Positions 1 through 11,632 of a stretch of 64,000 nucleotides of DNA are shown here, piece by piece. The notes under the pieces were generated by a model. The model searched no databases, was not told where the DNA came from, and saw nothing but the letters and a program-made list of their open reading frames with translations. Source of the DNA: Pinus tabuliformis (lineage: Eukaryota > Streptophyta > Pinopsida > Pinales > Pinaceae). The translations under genes were made by a program, and so were the position numbers. The number at the start of each line of letters is the position of its first letter. Within the stretch, counting starts at the first letter, position 1. The stretch lies in NCBI GenBank assembly GCA_031772625.1, contig CM062817.1, forward strand, positions 892,724,184 through 892,788,183, read 5' to 3'.

Positions 1-315
1 AAGTTCAAGATAGAGACAAGGAGGAGTTGTTTGTTGTTTCAGGCAATTCAATAGATACAACGAGGAGCCATGTTTCAAGCAATTCAATTCATTAGTAGGT
101 ATTCAGAATCCATTTATAATCATAAATAAAAACTACATAGAATTCAAAATTCATTATTCATTTATAAATAGATGAAAAGACTTGAAAAATAAAAGAGCTA
201 CAGCCTTGCGTACCATATTACATCGACGAACAAGATGTTGCAAAAGCTTCATACACCTGTTGATATATTCCTTATTGATATTTTCTCTTCACATTTGTCA
301 TTCAGAGGACTTACT
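1..315. other. AT-rich intergenic DNA
   Basis: No coding similarity, RNA gene or element terminus was recognised here. The short open frame starting at 182 mostly reads through the tandem duplication that follows and shows no protein-like composition. Confidence 0.5.
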
Positions 316-486
316 CATAACTGCTTTAATTTTTATGTTTTTAGCTTTCATGCATAACCTAATAACTAATATTTTTTTTTCTTTTGCTTGTAAGAAGAAT
401 GAAGGCTTAATTATAGCTACTTTAATTTTCAGGTTTTTATCTTTTATGCATCAACTAATAACTAATATTTTTTTTTTCTTTTGCTA
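316..486. repeat. Two-copy tandem duplication, about 95-bp period
   Basis: Two diverged copies follow one another (about 316-391 and 413-486). Both contain a CTTTAATTTT stretch, a TATGCAT core, CTAATAACTAATATT and a long T run ending in CTTTTGCT. It looks like an old local duplication with no coding content. Confidence 0.7.
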
Positions 487-1866
487 TAACATGGCTATTA
501 AATAGTAAAATTAGCTAGTGTACTCTAGGTTTTGAGATTTGAAACAATCATTTAACACTCCCCTCAGTTAATTCGGTGCTCAAGGACTTGACTTTTATAT
601 ATATTTTGAAAAAATTATGAAATTCTTCCTGATGATGAAATACGAAGGGACTAGCTAATAGATTGGTTCTTCCTAACATTTAAAATATTATGTTTTTAAA
701 GAATTTTTTGGGATTTTCCCTAAAAATAATTTCATTTTCTGTAAGATTCGTGGTAATTGATTGTGATTGTTTATTTACCATGGTTTTGAGGTCAAGTGAC
801 ATTGTAATTGACCAAGTATGTCCATTAATTATTGCCTACTTTCATTTGTTTGAGTATGAAGTAAACTATTTGATTGAAATTGGAATTTTTTCGTTGCATA
901 AGAAATATTTTATATTACTAGCATACTAATCGAGCCAATGAGAGGAAGTGATAAGTATAGCTTGCTTAGAGAGTTTTATTGGAATAATTTTGGTTCTTTC
1001 CCATTAAACCTTTTATTGTACTAATTCTCTCTCTTTCCCACGAGACCTTGCTCCTACCATTCTTTTTGAACAGAAACGATGGTTCCTAGCGTGAATTGAT
1101 GGATTCTGATCACACGACTTGGAAAAGGATAGAAACTGAGTATATTCTACTGGGCCCTATGCTTTCGTAGACTTAAAAACAATGATACATTGAGCCTATA
1201 TATATATATATATAAAGCTATACATTCATGTTATATATATAATTAGAAGGGAGAAGAAACATATTGAATGCCAACCTGTGAAACTAACCAATTGACCTAC
1301 CAAAAATATTTAAATCATCAATCAACCTACCATCTACCACCATGGTTGTTGTACAACTCATATCTCCATTTGGCTCTGGGCGTCCAAGCTTGCTTGAATC
1401 TTAATAAAACCTGAATACCATTTGGGGAGACTAGTGGAAAAAAATTGTAATATTGATGCACAAAGTTGTTTCCAACCTCGCAGCCCACAGTTAATAGGTC
1501 ACTACATAAACAATACACTAATCCCACTCCAATGCTCAATATACAAATATTAAGACACACAATACATACTGTTAGGGCAGAGGAGGGACAGGGACAATTG
1601 CTGTAGGGTTCACTTGTTGGGTCTACGATGACATTTCAAATCACGTGATATTGATATAAATTTTGTGAGTCAGATAAATCTTTTTGACTCAATCTAACTC
1701 AAATTCAATGACCCGGGAAACTTTCAATGAAGAATACATATCAAACTTGAAACCTATCCATTCCCCACCAAAATAAAAAATAAAACAATAAAAAATATCT
1801 AATAATAAAACAAAACCAAGGAATCCCTATGAAAAGCAATTAATGCAGGTCACAAAAAACAATTAC
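487..1866. other. AT-rich intergenic DNA with a (TA)n tract
   Basis: Nothing genic was recognised. A (TA)9 tract lies at about 1197-1214. The short frames here have neither domain motifs nor splice-site context. Confidence 0.5.
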
Positions 1867-2036
1867 GGTTGGGGATAATGCTTAATCTTGTTATGTAATT
1901 GCTAAAAAATTAGTCAGAAAATTTTGTGTTCTCTCTGCAAAATTAGGGTGACAAATTATTAGGTGGTTACTGCTCAAAATTAGCTTTGCTTTAGATTACT
2001 GTTAGTATGCTTAAAGAAGCCATTTCATATTCTACA
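1867..2036 (+). repeat. 5' LTR of copia 1, internally deleted
   Basis: It matches the 3' LTR at both ends (GTTGGGGATAATGCTTAATC at the start, GCCATTTCATATTCTACA at the end) but is only 170 bp against 363 bp. The missing block lies after the shared GCTCAAAATTAGCTTT. The first base is G where the 3' copy has T, so the terminal TG is mutated. Confidence 0.88.
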
Positions 2037-2038
2037 AG

Positions 2039-2053
2039 TGGTATCAGAGCAGG
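2039..2053 (+). other. Primer binding site, initiator tRNA-Met type
   Basis: TGGTATCAGAGCAGG begins two bases after the 5' LTR. It is the usual plant copia primer site complementary to the 3' end of initiator tRNA-Met, and it fixes the end of the LTR. Confidence 0.92.
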
Positions 2054-2123
2054 TAAAATTGTTTTGGGTTAAATTTTTATTGTTGGAATTTAGCTAAAGT
2101 TAATCACGTCGAATTCTAACCAT

Positions 2124-2994
2124 ATGCCCATCCTAGAATTTGATGGGAATGATTATGATTATTGGTGCATTAAGATGCTGACTTTTTTGATTGGAAAATA
2201 TTTGTGGGAGATTGCCGAATTAGGTTATGAGGAGTCAACTAATTGGAATGCCCTTCCATGCAATGAAATAACAATGAGAAAGGAAGCAAGGTAGAAGAAA
2301 GCTCAAGCTTTGTTTCACATTCAAATAGCTTTTGGTAAGAGCTTATTTCCAAGAATATCAAGAGCAACAACTGCCTAAGATGCTTGGAAGATTCTACAAG
2401 AATCTTACCAAGGTAGTGATCAAGTTAAGGTGGTCAAGCTTTAGACATTGAAGTGAGAGTTTGAGAATTTGAAGATGCAAGAAGCTGAAAGTATAAGTGA
2501 CTATTGTGTGAAAGTCAAAGATGTGGTCAATAAAATGGCTACACTTGGAGAAACTATAAGTAATGAATTTTTAATTAAAAAGGTATTGAGATCTTTAACA
2601 CCTAGACGGAATCATGTTTCCATAATCATAGAAGAAAGAAAGGATTTGAAAAAACTACAATGTGATCAATTGGTTGGATCCTTGATGTCTCATGAAGAAA
2701 GATTGAAGGACACTTTTGAAGGTGTAGAGAAAGCTTTTTCCTCTAAATTACAAATTACAAAGAATGAAGATGCAAGCAACAATAGCAACAAAAGAAATCA
2801 AGGCCAAGGTAAATGGACAAGGCAAAATTATTCAAGAGGTAGAGGAAGAGGTGGCTCAAGAGGAAGAGGTAGTTTCAGAGGAAGAGGTAGAAGTAGATTT
2901 GATAAGAGAAATGGTCAATGTTACTATTGTAGCAGGATGGCCACTTTGAAAAAGAATGCAAATTGAAAGAAGGAAAAAATTCTAACTATGCTTA
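2124..2994 (+). pseudogene. gag: copia 1 gag (UBN2-type capsid, nucleocapsid)
   Basis: Gag forms the particle that packages element RNA. The frame opens at an ATG at 2124 and begins with a segment containing FDGNDYDYW, typical of copia gag N-termini. Several in-frame stops interrupt the first 115 codons. The clearest open part (2469-2966) holds the capsid C-terminal region, then an Arg/Gly-rich stretch (RGRGRGGSRGRG) and the start of a CCHC knuckle (CYYC). A one-base loss inside the knuckle shifts the frame at about 2935, so its His and last Cys are read out of frame. Protease follows in a different frame. Confidence 0.87.
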
Positions 2995-3061
2995 AGAAAG
3001 TAGTAAGTATCCTCTAAGTCATTTATTTTTATCTTATGCGAAAGGTGCAAATACTAGTAAA

Positions 3062-3400
3062 GATGTTTGGTACCTAGATTCTAGATGCTCTGACCATATG
3101 ACAGGGAATGAGAAGTTGTTTACAAGAAAGGATGGAAGTTTCAAATCCAATATCCAACTTGGTGATGATAAACCATTGGAGGTTGTTGCCAAAGGAGCTA
3201 TGGAGGTCCAAACAAAATAAGGTATAAAGAGTATTCATGACATTTATTATACTCCACAATTGAAGCATAATTTGTTGAGCGTTGGGCAACTATGTGAGAA
3301 AAATTATAAAGCAGTCTTTGAAAATAAGACATGTACTATCTATGATAAGAATAAGGGAAATAGGGTGATCACTATTTCAGCCTATGTCAATAAATAGGAT
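3062..3400 (+). pseudogene. copia 1 protease region
   Basis: The aspartic protease matures the Gag-Pol polyprotein. The segment from about 3068 reads WYLDSRCSDHMTG, which aligns with the usual WxxDSGASxHMT of copia proteases. The catalytic triad is DSR (3077-3085) instead of DSG, so the Gly is lost. The downstream LLSVGQL motif (near 3273) is preserved. In-frame stops occur at about 3218 and 3395. Confidence 0.85.
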
Positions 3401-4242
3401 GTTTCCCTTGAGGTTTGATGAACATAACAACAACCTTGCAAATATGGCTTATGAGGATTCAAGTTGGTTATGGCATCTCAAGTGTGGGCATTTAAATTTT
3501 CACAGTTTGAAGTTTCAAACCTCACATGCATTAGTTTCTGGTTTGCCTAAGGTAGAGGAGCATAAGGAGGTTTGTGAAGGATGTGCTAAAGGAAAGAATG
3601 CAAGGGAAAAGTTTCCAAAGGGAATTGCATGGAGGGCTCATCACCAACTTTAGCTTGTTTATGTAGACATATGTGGTCCTATGTAGACTAATATTTTGGG
3701 TAAGTCATCATATTTCATCACTTTTATTGATGATTAATCACAAAATTGTTGGGTATATTTTTTCAAGGCCAAAAGTGAAGCCCTAGATACATTCAAGAAG
3801 TTCAAAGTCCTCGTAGAAAATGAGAAAGGGTGTGAGATCAAATGTTTGCGAATTGATCGAGGAGTAGAATTCTGCTCAAAATATTTCCAAATTTATTGTG
3901 ATATGAATGGCATCAAGAGGCATCATACTACCACATACACACCCCAACAAAATGACATAGCTGAAAGGAAGAATCATTCCCGTGGTTGAAATGGCATGGT
4001 GCATGTTACAAACTAAGGGATTGAGCAATTCTTATTGGGGAGATGTAGTTTCTACAACAATATACATCCTCAACTCTAGCCCCACCAGTGCACTAAAAAA
4101 GATGACTCCTTATGAAGCTTGGTGTGGAAAAAGTCCTATTGTTAATCATTTCAAAGTTTTCGGTTCTTTGGCTTATGTGCATGTACCTGATCAGAATAGG
4201 AAAAATTTAGATGCAAAGAGCGATTTTTTTTATTGGGTATAG
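3401..4242 (+). pseudogene. copia 1 integrase
   Basis: Integrase inserts the cDNA into the host genome. The pre-integrase zinc region is visible (WHLKCGHLN then CEGCAKGKN, an HHCC pattern). The catalytic core follows with VDICGP, FIDD and IDRGVEF, and then TYTPQQNDIAERKNH carrying the glutamate of the DDE set. Stops fall at about 3652, 3686 and 3737, with a frameshift near 3985. The C-terminal part (3982-4242) keeps WGDVVSTTIYILN and TPYEAWCGK. Confidence 0.88.
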
Positions 4243-4689
4243 TGAGGCAAGCATGGCTTATAGATTGTATAATCCTCTCACTAACAAGCTTATTGTATCA
4301 AGAGATGTAATTTTTAATGAAGGGGGAGTTTATCTTCATAAAAAATGCCATGTTGAGAGGACAAAATCTGTTTTGAATGATGGTATAATTGTTGATTTTG
4401 ATAATGACCAACCAACTAATGTTTATGTAACTAATGGGTTAACTCGACCAAGCAACCCTTCATCAGTTTCTTTAGTATCAAGTTCAAGTCCAACTTCTTA
4501 TCCAAGTTCTATAAGGAAGGTAAGAAGATTGAGTGATATCTATCAGAGGTGTGCAAATCAAGCACATGAAGAAAACCCAATAAGTGAGATAGTGAATTTT
4601 TCTTTATTAGCCAAGGCTAATTTTGAACCATCGTGTTTTGAAGATGCATGTAAGAATGAGGTTTGGGTGCAATCCATGCAAGAAGAGAT

Positions 4690-5666
4690 GGATTCCATTC
4701 ACTAGAATGACACTTGGGAGTTGACAGAGCTTCCACATGATAAGAAAAACATTGGCACCAAATGGGTCCACAAGACTAAATTTAAAATTGATGGGAGTGT
4801 TGAAAGAAACAAGGCAAGATTAGTTGCTAAAGGATTCACATAGAAGTATGGAATTGATTATGAAGAGACATTTGCACTAGTAGCAAGACATGAAACCATT
4901 AGAATGTTGATTTCGTTAGCAGCTGAGAAAAAGTGGATAATGCATCATATGGATGTGAAAAGTGCCTTCTTGAATGGGTACTTAGAAGAGGAAGTATATG
5001 TGGAGAAACCACAAGGTTTTGAAATGGAAGGAAAAGAGAATAATGTCTACAAGTTGAAGAATGTTTTATATGGTCTCATGAAAGCACCAAGAGCGTGGTA
5101 TGCTAGGATTGATGGATACTTTCAGAAAGATGGCTTCGAGAGAGGTAAGAGTGATCCTACCCTTACAAGAAGGTATTGATATTCTAATCATAAGTTTGTA
5201 TGTTGATGATCTATTGTATATGGGTAGTAGTTCTAAGATGAATTATAAATTCAAAGTTGCTATGATGAATGAATTTGAGATGAAAGATCTAGGCCTCTTG
5301 AAATACTTTTTAGGAATGGATGTTTATCAAAGTAAGGATGAAATTTTCATTTGTGAGACAAAGTATGCACAGGATATGCTAAAGAAATTTGATATGCTTG
5401 ATTGTAATCCATCCCCTACTCCAAGTTCTCATGGATTTTTGTTATGTAGAGATTATGGTGCTGATTTAGTTGATGCTGAGACAACTTACAAAAGTATTGT
5501 GGGGAGATTGATATTTCTAACCCACACAAGACCTAATATTACAGATTCAGTTTCACTTGTTTCAAGGTATATGAAAAGTCCATCTGAAATACATATGAAG
5601 GAAGCCAAGAGGATTTTAAGGTATGTGAAAGACTCTAAATTTTGTTATTCATTACTACTCTTATGA
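4690..5666 (+). pseudogene. copia 1 reverse transcriptase
   Basis: This RNA-dependent DNA polymerase copies element RNA. Ordered motifs are visible: GTKWVHKTKF, ARLVAKGFT, MDVKSAFLNG, EEEVYVEKPQGF, LYGLMKAPRAWY and the YVDD catalytic box at about 5199-5210. The sequence continues with FEMKDLG and KYFLGMDV. There are stops at about 4703 and 4842, and a frameshift near 5160-5180 between the finger-palm part and the YVDD part. Confidence 0.92.
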
Positions 5667-5689
5667 AAAGTTCAATCTTGTTGGATTTA

Positions 5690-6117
5690 GTGATTCGGAT
5701 TAGGAGGTAGTGTTGATGACTGTAAATCCACATCTGGAAATTGTTTCTCTTTTGGTTATAGTTTTGATTACCTGAAGCTCAAAAAAACAAAGCATTGTTT
5801 CCCTCTCATCCATAGAAGCAAAGTGTGTTTCAATTACCTCAGTATGTACACAAGCTCTTTGGCTCAGAAAAAAATTGGAAGAAATTGGAGAAAACCAAAT
5901 TCACCCTACAGTGATTTATTGTGATAATGTAAGTGCCATCAAGTTAGCAAAGAATCTAGTTCATAATAGTATGACAAAGCATTTTGACATGAAATATCAC
6001 TTCATTCGAGATTTGGTGCATAAGAAGGATATTGAATTGAAGCACATAAATACTCAGGATCAACTAGCAGATATCTTCACCAAAGCAGTTGCAAAAGCTC
6101 AGTTTTTGGCACTATGA
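5690..6117 (+). pseudogene. copia 1 RNase H
   Basis: RNase H removes RNA from the RNA-DNA hybrid. The SSIEAK-like and YCDNVSAIKLAKN motifs and the terminal KHFDMKYHFIRD...QLADIFTKA signature identify the copia RNase H. The last open part is 5875-6117. The upstream half is broken by at least one frameshift and stop between 5665 and 5875. Confidence 0.87.
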
Positions 6118-6140
6118 GATAAGATAGTAAACCCTCATTA

Positions 6141-6155
6141 AGCATTAAGGGGGAG
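6141..6155 (+). other. Polypurine tract of copia 1
   Basis: AGCATTAAGGGGGAG sits directly before the 3' LTR start TGTTGGGG. A G-run next to the LTR is the expected primer for plus-strand DNA synthesis. Confidence 0.88.
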
Positions 6156-6518
6156 TGTTGGGGATAATGCTTAATCTTGTTATGTAATTGCTCACAAATT
6201 AGTCAGTAGATTTTGTGTTCTCTCTGCAAAATTAGGGCGGCAAATTATTAGGGTGGGCAGTGCTCAAAATTAGCTTTTAGAAGATTGATAGTGTCAGTAT
6301 ATATTTTTTTAGATTAGACAGTGATTGATAATTATATGAGTAATACATTTATTATATAAGAATGTAGTTAATGGTTTGATTTAATATGATATTACAGGAG
6401 GTTTGAGCTCAAGCAGTGAGTGTGTTTTATTTGGTCATTAGTTTTTTTATATGTTTTTTTTTCTTCATAATTATCTTGGTTTATCAGTTGGCTTAAAGAA
6501 GCCATTTCATATTCTACA
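6156..6518 (+). repeat. 3' LTR of copia 1
   Basis: It starts with TGTTGGGGATAATG and ends with TATTCTACA, giving the canonical TG...CA ends. At 363 bp it is the fuller of the two LTR copies. Confidence 0.9.
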
Positions 6519-6523
6519 ACTAC

Positions 6524-8383
6524 AAACCAAATATATCACCATCCATGGAAACTAACAACTCAGTGAAAACATGCCTTGGCAGCCTAAGTCTAAGCTAAAG
6601 ACATAAAAAACAACATTTTGGAAACCCAACAACATAAGAAACAACATTTCTAATTTGTTAAGAAAAAAAAAAAGTAAAAAGAAAAAAAAGGTTGAATGGA
6701 TCACATCTGAGCATAAAGGGTAAGTTTATAAAAGCCCGAGATAACTTAGAACACAATAAAGAATTATATGTTTAGGAAAAATTACTATTTGTAGTTTGTT
6801 TTGTGACCACCCAAATCCATGCAATTGTCCAAAATAATAATGATAAGTAATAAATTGCATCAAATAATTTCTAGTGGAATACATCTTCTATGAGCATACT
6901 TTTGGAGGTGGCTTTGAACAATCTTTATCCTTTCCTTCTAACTTCTCTTCCAAAAAACATATTCTATCCAACAATTCTCCATTCCTTTATCGCAGTCGCT
7001 CGAGTTCGGCCAAAACCTCAAGCACATTCACATCATGGCCATTGATACCATTTGCATTTGATTCCTTTGTGAAGTAATGTTATATGGTCTAGCACATAGA
7101 GGTGCTAATGTTGTTTCCGCCCTACTTTTCAAGCATATCTAAAGGATTAAGGGTACTCCCTCGACCCATGTTACCACATTCGTTATAAGGTTCAACAAAT
7201 TAAGGCTACTACTAATACTGCCATAAAATGTTATTAGACGGGGAAACAAAATTTCTTTAGAGGAAATACAACATTCTTTGATCTTTTGTTTTGGGTTTTG
7301 TTGTGCCTCATTGTCCCTCTCGCATATCTTATGCTCTCTTTTTGCTTTTTTCTCAGAGATAGATTTAGCACTTTAATGGACACTATTATTTTTTTTTGTT
7401 TTTTTATTTTTATTTTTATACAGTGGTCAAGATGCTTGTAACACTATTGTTCACTCAGATCACTTCACTCTTTTTTTTTCCTTCATTTGTGGTTTTAGTG
7501 GAGATGCTCTTACCACTTCTTATGTTCACTTATATCATTTTAATTTTCTAGTCACTAGTGGACATGGGCATCTAAATGTTAATTCAATTTTTTTTTCTTG
7601 AAATAGTCGATGACTTGGTCTTCATCTACTGAAAATTTTATTATTGCAATGAACTTTTGTTTTCTATTATAATTCCATCATTATGAAAATAGTTGTTATA
7701 ACTTATTCTGATATATATGATCATACTAACTTTATCAATCATGCAAATTTCAGTATAAGGTCCACTAAGCAAGAATTAACTTATAGATGATCACAGAAAG
7801 GTCTCAAATCATGCAAATTTTACCACCTAGGTCACCAAGGAGGAACTAACAGATTGCAGTTTTACAAAGTTAAATTGTCAATGAGAGCCATCGACATAAT
7901 TTTTATCATTGGGCCTAACACGTACTTGATGTCCTTGCACATGAATGTGGTATATTTGCTATCGTGGACAATCTTCATCGACTGAACCGAATCTTGAATC
8001 TGGAAACATGATTTTCTCTTACATGTGCCTTTTCCTATTCAAATATCTCCATGCGGATGTATGCAACACCGAAGTTAATGATTTCCTTGCCAAATCGGTT
8101 AGTAGTCTATTTCGTAATCAATGATCTGCTTGGTCCGGAAATAAGGAAGTGTTGTAACTTTTACATAACAACATATATTTATGGATTTTCTCTTTTACAT
8201 ATTAATCATTCTCGGAGGCAAGATTTCCTCAACTCCATACTGAGAGGATGAAACAAAATAAGAGACTATATAAACTCTAGCTTTGACATGAATTTTCAGA
8301 TGATTTTTAAACATGGGTAGCTTACCATGTCAAATTATAAAACACGGAGAAAAGTGCAGCTTCTAATATCTTCATGAGTTTTT
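6524..8383. other. AT-rich intergenic DNA
   Basis: No gene, element end or RNA gene was recognised. There are T-rich runs around 7385-7420. The short frames at 6874 and 8051 have no recognisable motifs. Confidence 0.45.
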
Positions 8384-8530
8384 GAATATGCTCTAGTTTA
8401 ATGCCAACTAACATGAGAGAAAGAGTTGACACTAGTATCGAAATAGAGCGAGACTTTTCCGAATATACTCTAGTTTAATGGCAATTGACATGAGAGAAAG
8501 AGTTGACACTAATCTCCCAATAGAGCGAGC
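8384..8530. repeat. Two-copy tandem duplication, 77-bp period
   Basis: Copies start at 8384 (GAATATGCTCTAGTTTAATG) and 8461 (GAATATACTCTAGTTTAATG). Both continue with ACATGAGAGAAAGAGTTGACAC and AATAGAGCGAG-type words. They are moderately diverged. Confidence 0.85.
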
Positions 8531-9468
8531 CATATATAACTTGAGATTAAGTGATATCGTCTTAATCTGTGATAAGGCTTTAAACTAACATTACAATAGA
8601 AATTCTTCCATGTTCTATTGTATAATATATCGCTTGTTGTGATCTAATATATGCTGAGATTTGAAGACAAGTTATGGTCATTGTTGTATTTATGCTTCTC
8701 TATTTATTTTGTTTTAGACCAAACCACAGGTCATGTTTTTAGTGGTGGCCATGATTCAAGACTTTGTTGAATATTACATGATCAATATTTTATCAGATTT
8801 TAAATTAAATTTAAATTTAACCTATTTTCAATTTTCAGGTGAATTTACTAACCAAATGTTTTCATTAACAGGGATCTATCTCATTGTACAAGTTGATTAC
8901 AGGAAACCTTCATTTCTATAGCCATCTATGTATAGTGAAAATACCAAATATAATCCTTTCGTGATGTTTTATACTTATAGGATTCTAATAGTATCAATTT
9001 CATGTTTGGAATTTCCAAAGCCATGGATCTACCTGAAATCCCATGATAGATTGTGTAACTCATATTTCACACAAAAATAAAATAAATAACACAACAAATT
9101 CAAAAAAGATCTTTGGCTTCAATAGTTAACGACCTTCTTGACATGGTGAATACATTTCTTCATCTCTACACACATACTTAGCCATATCACTTGCAATCTC
9201 TCCTACTATTGGCATCATGTCCTTGGGTAGGGACTTGTTGCTCTTAAACTCGTCTTGTTTAAATATTGAGAAATTGGCACAAGAAGGAATAATGAGTTAC
9301 CTGTTGAAAAGGTATTTGATGTAGATATAATGGACAACTTAACCCTAGCATTTTTAGCAATAGTGTATAAGGTTGGTAGTTTCAATGACCTCCCAAGGTT
9401 GCATATACCCATAAAATTATCTCCAACACATTCTAAGAGTTGACTAGTCACCCATTAGATGCACCCAT
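8531..9468. other. AT-rich intergenic DNA
   Basis: No supported gene. The minus-strand frame at 9215-9451 shows no motif I recognise. Confidence 0.45.
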
Positions 9469-9483
9469 CACTCATCACGCCAG

Positions 9484-9815
9484 TTACATCCAACTTAACC
9501 TCTAAGAATTAAGGGGATTTTCGTTGTTTCCCAGTTCATTATGATTGTGTGCCTTGTTTGTAAAACATGTTTCACCCATCACCCATCGTACTAGGTACAT
9601 CCAACTTATCATCCAATAATTAAGGGGATTTTCATTGTTTCCCAACTCATTATTATTTTGTGCCTTATTTGTAAAACATGTTGCACCCACACCCATCGCG
9701 TGCCCATTTCCCATCATGCCAGGTACATCCAACTTAGCATCCAATAATTAAGGATATTTTCATTGTTTCCCAGCTCATTATCATCGTGTGCCTTGTTTGT
9801 AAAGCATGTTGTTAG
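9484..9815. repeat. Minisatellite-like tandem repeat, about 110-130 bp unit
   Basis: The word TACATCCAACTTA recurs at 9485, 9596 and 9724. Each is followed by an AATTAAGG...TTTCATTGTTTCCCA...CTCATTAT block and GTGCCTTGTTTGTAAAACATG. A more decayed trailing copy can be followed to about 9930. The short frames here are artefacts of the repeat. Confidence 0.82.
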
Positions 9816-10966
9816 CAATTAGTTTAATCTTTTTAGCATTTGATGTATGTCCAAGAGTTCTTTAATGGTGCTTTTCACTATTTCCAAACTCATTATCATT
9901 ATGTACCTTGTTTGTGCAATCAATGACATATTTATAACATTTGATTTATGTCCAAGAGTTCTTTAATGTTTCTTTATTTTGAATGGTTTTGTTGTGGTGT
10001 TATATAAATTCTAGTTGATTTTCATAATAAAGTAGGACATTTTTATTTTTAGATTTTTATTCTATATTCTTGTAATTCTTCATGTTTTTGGATGTATTGC
10101 TCTTCAAGCTATTGTGCTTCATCTCATTGTTGGTGTTTGTTGGTGGAAAGGTTAAAAAACTACATCATTTTGTATTAGGCCATTAGTTTAGGGAATGATT
10201 TCATTAATCAATGCCTCTTTCAACAACATTAGCTTACAATGGCAGAGAAATAGTTTTAGTGAGATTGCATTCACATTCCTCTTGTAAGATCACTCACATA
10301 ATCCTTAGCATCTTTCTAGCCAAAGAATTAGGTATCCTTCGTATTCAATGATTTGTAATCTTAGCCTTTCAAGATTCACTTATGAACTCTCGTTAAGAAA
10401 CCTTAGTTGATGAGATAAGCTCATCTCAAGTAACCTTGCATCTAGAGCTTATGATGCTATGACAAGAGGTCCTCTTTGACATGACTCAACCTGGCCTCCA
10501 TCTTCAAGCTAGATACTAATATTATTCTACCTAAATATTTAGGTTAGATAAATGTAGAGGCCTTGGATCCTTGATCCATGGCCCCATAAGCCAATACTAG
10601 AGTTTCTCTAATCTCATATTGGTTTTCATTTCTTGGAAAATAACCACTTGGAAGGAATCACTCAAGATTGGTGGAGATATCAACACACATAAGAAATGGT
10701 GTGTATTGAGCTTAATGATGAGGTAAACTCAAAATCTACTTAAAAAGAGTATTAAAATTAGGGAAGCAATATGTGATGCCCTCCATCAATATTTTTATAG
10801 TTTAGGATACCTCACTATTCAGTGGTCCAGATGGTATCAACACCATTAAGCCTCCATGAAAACAGTGCAACAATAAATCAAGGTGTTCACTTGAACTTCA
10901 CATTTAGCTCTAGATTTTAGATCCAAATGAGTCATTGCTATTAAATTTAATTCTAATTTATTAGTT
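9816..10966. other. Intergenic DNA, nothing recognised
   Basis: After a degenerate tail of the preceding repeat (GTCCAAGAGTTCTTTAATG at two places, near 9850 and 9950) no gene or element was recognised. A 14-bp palindrome CCTAAATATTTAGG lies near 10530. Confidence 0.4.
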
Positions 10967-11085
10967 GTTGTTAAGTTTGATGTTGACTTGTTTGAACACA
11001 GTTTTTTTGTTAAGTTTGAGGCTGATTTATTTGAATGTAGTTGTGTTGTTAAGTTTGAGGTATCCTTGTTTAAATGAAATTCTCT
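10967..11085. repeat. Three-copy minisatellite with 39-40 bp unit
   Basis: TTGTTAAGTTTGA recurs at about 10967, 11007 and 11046, each followed by a TTGTTTGAA-like word. Because 39 is divisible by three, the minus strand reads as a 13-residue repeat (SNLT..LHSNKSA type) inside an open frame. Whether that frame is translated is unknown, and I do not recognise the protein. Confidence 0.75.
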
Positions 11086-11336
11086 TAACCAAGCCTTCCA
11101 AGATGGTTCAATTTTGAATGCAAAATTAAATAACACCATAATTTCCAACCCTCTAGAAACTCCAACTCTCCTATTAGAGCACACCTTTGCACCTCTCCCA
11201 ATAGTTCTAGATATTGTACTCTTTCCTTGTGAAACCTTAAATTTGCTAGCACCTCTATTCTATTCTTGACTAATGGTGTTAATTCCATTAAACAAACTCC
11301 CACTTTGCAATGGATTATCATGCTCTCAAATTTCAA
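11085..11336 (-). other. Open frame of uncertain coding status
   Basis: An 83-codon minus-strand frame with protein-like composition (LANLRFHKERVQYLELLGEV and CALIGELEFLEGW). It overlaps the repeat-bearing frame to its left by a frame change near 11180. No family is recognised. It may be a decayed exon or chance. Confidence 0.2.
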
Positions 11337-11497
11337 CTAAATCTTGCACACTATTTATCAACTAATTGTACTATAAATATGAAGACCCTCCTACAAATCC
11401 CTCTCCTTCACTAGACCTTGAAATCATCTCTTTGCCCAAAACTAACACTATTGAACCCATTGTCCATTTCCCGCCCTACCAGTATAGATCTATCTTA

Positions 11498-11632
11498 ACC
11501 ATAGATCTAACAAGCACCAAGAGGGATTAAATCTCTTGAGGTGAAAATTTCTTTTAGAGTGCAAAACATGAGAAATGTTTTGCACCTCTAAAGATTTGAT
11601 CCCTCTTGCCATTGGATAGATATGTGGTTCAC
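11498..11632. repeat. Imperfect foldback (hairpin) element
   Basis: The left arm ACCATAGATC...AAGAGGGATTAAATC pairs with the right arm GATTTGATCCCTCTT...GATATGTGGT. The innermost part TTTAGAGTGCAAAACAT pairs with ATGTTTTGCACCTCTAAA around the loop GAGAA near 11570-11574. The left arm carries about 17 extra bases. This could be a small foldback or MITE, or the source of a hairpin RNA. No coding content. Confidence 0.75.

Larger units (their letters stand above)
1867..6518 (+). mobile_element. Ty1/copia LTR retrotransposon 1 (decayed, near full length)
   Basis: This is a plus-strand copia element with 5' LTR, initiator-Met primer site, gag, pol in copia order (protease, integrase, reverse transcriptase, RNase H), polypurine tract and 3' LTR. 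The 5-bp flanks ATTAC (1862-1866) and ACTAC (6519-6523) match at four of five positions and are read as a mutated target duplication. Many stops and frameshifts break gag and pol. The two LTRs differ in length, so the element is old and non-functional. The copia assignment rests on integrase preceding reverse transcriptase and on the YVDD box. Confidence 0.93.
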
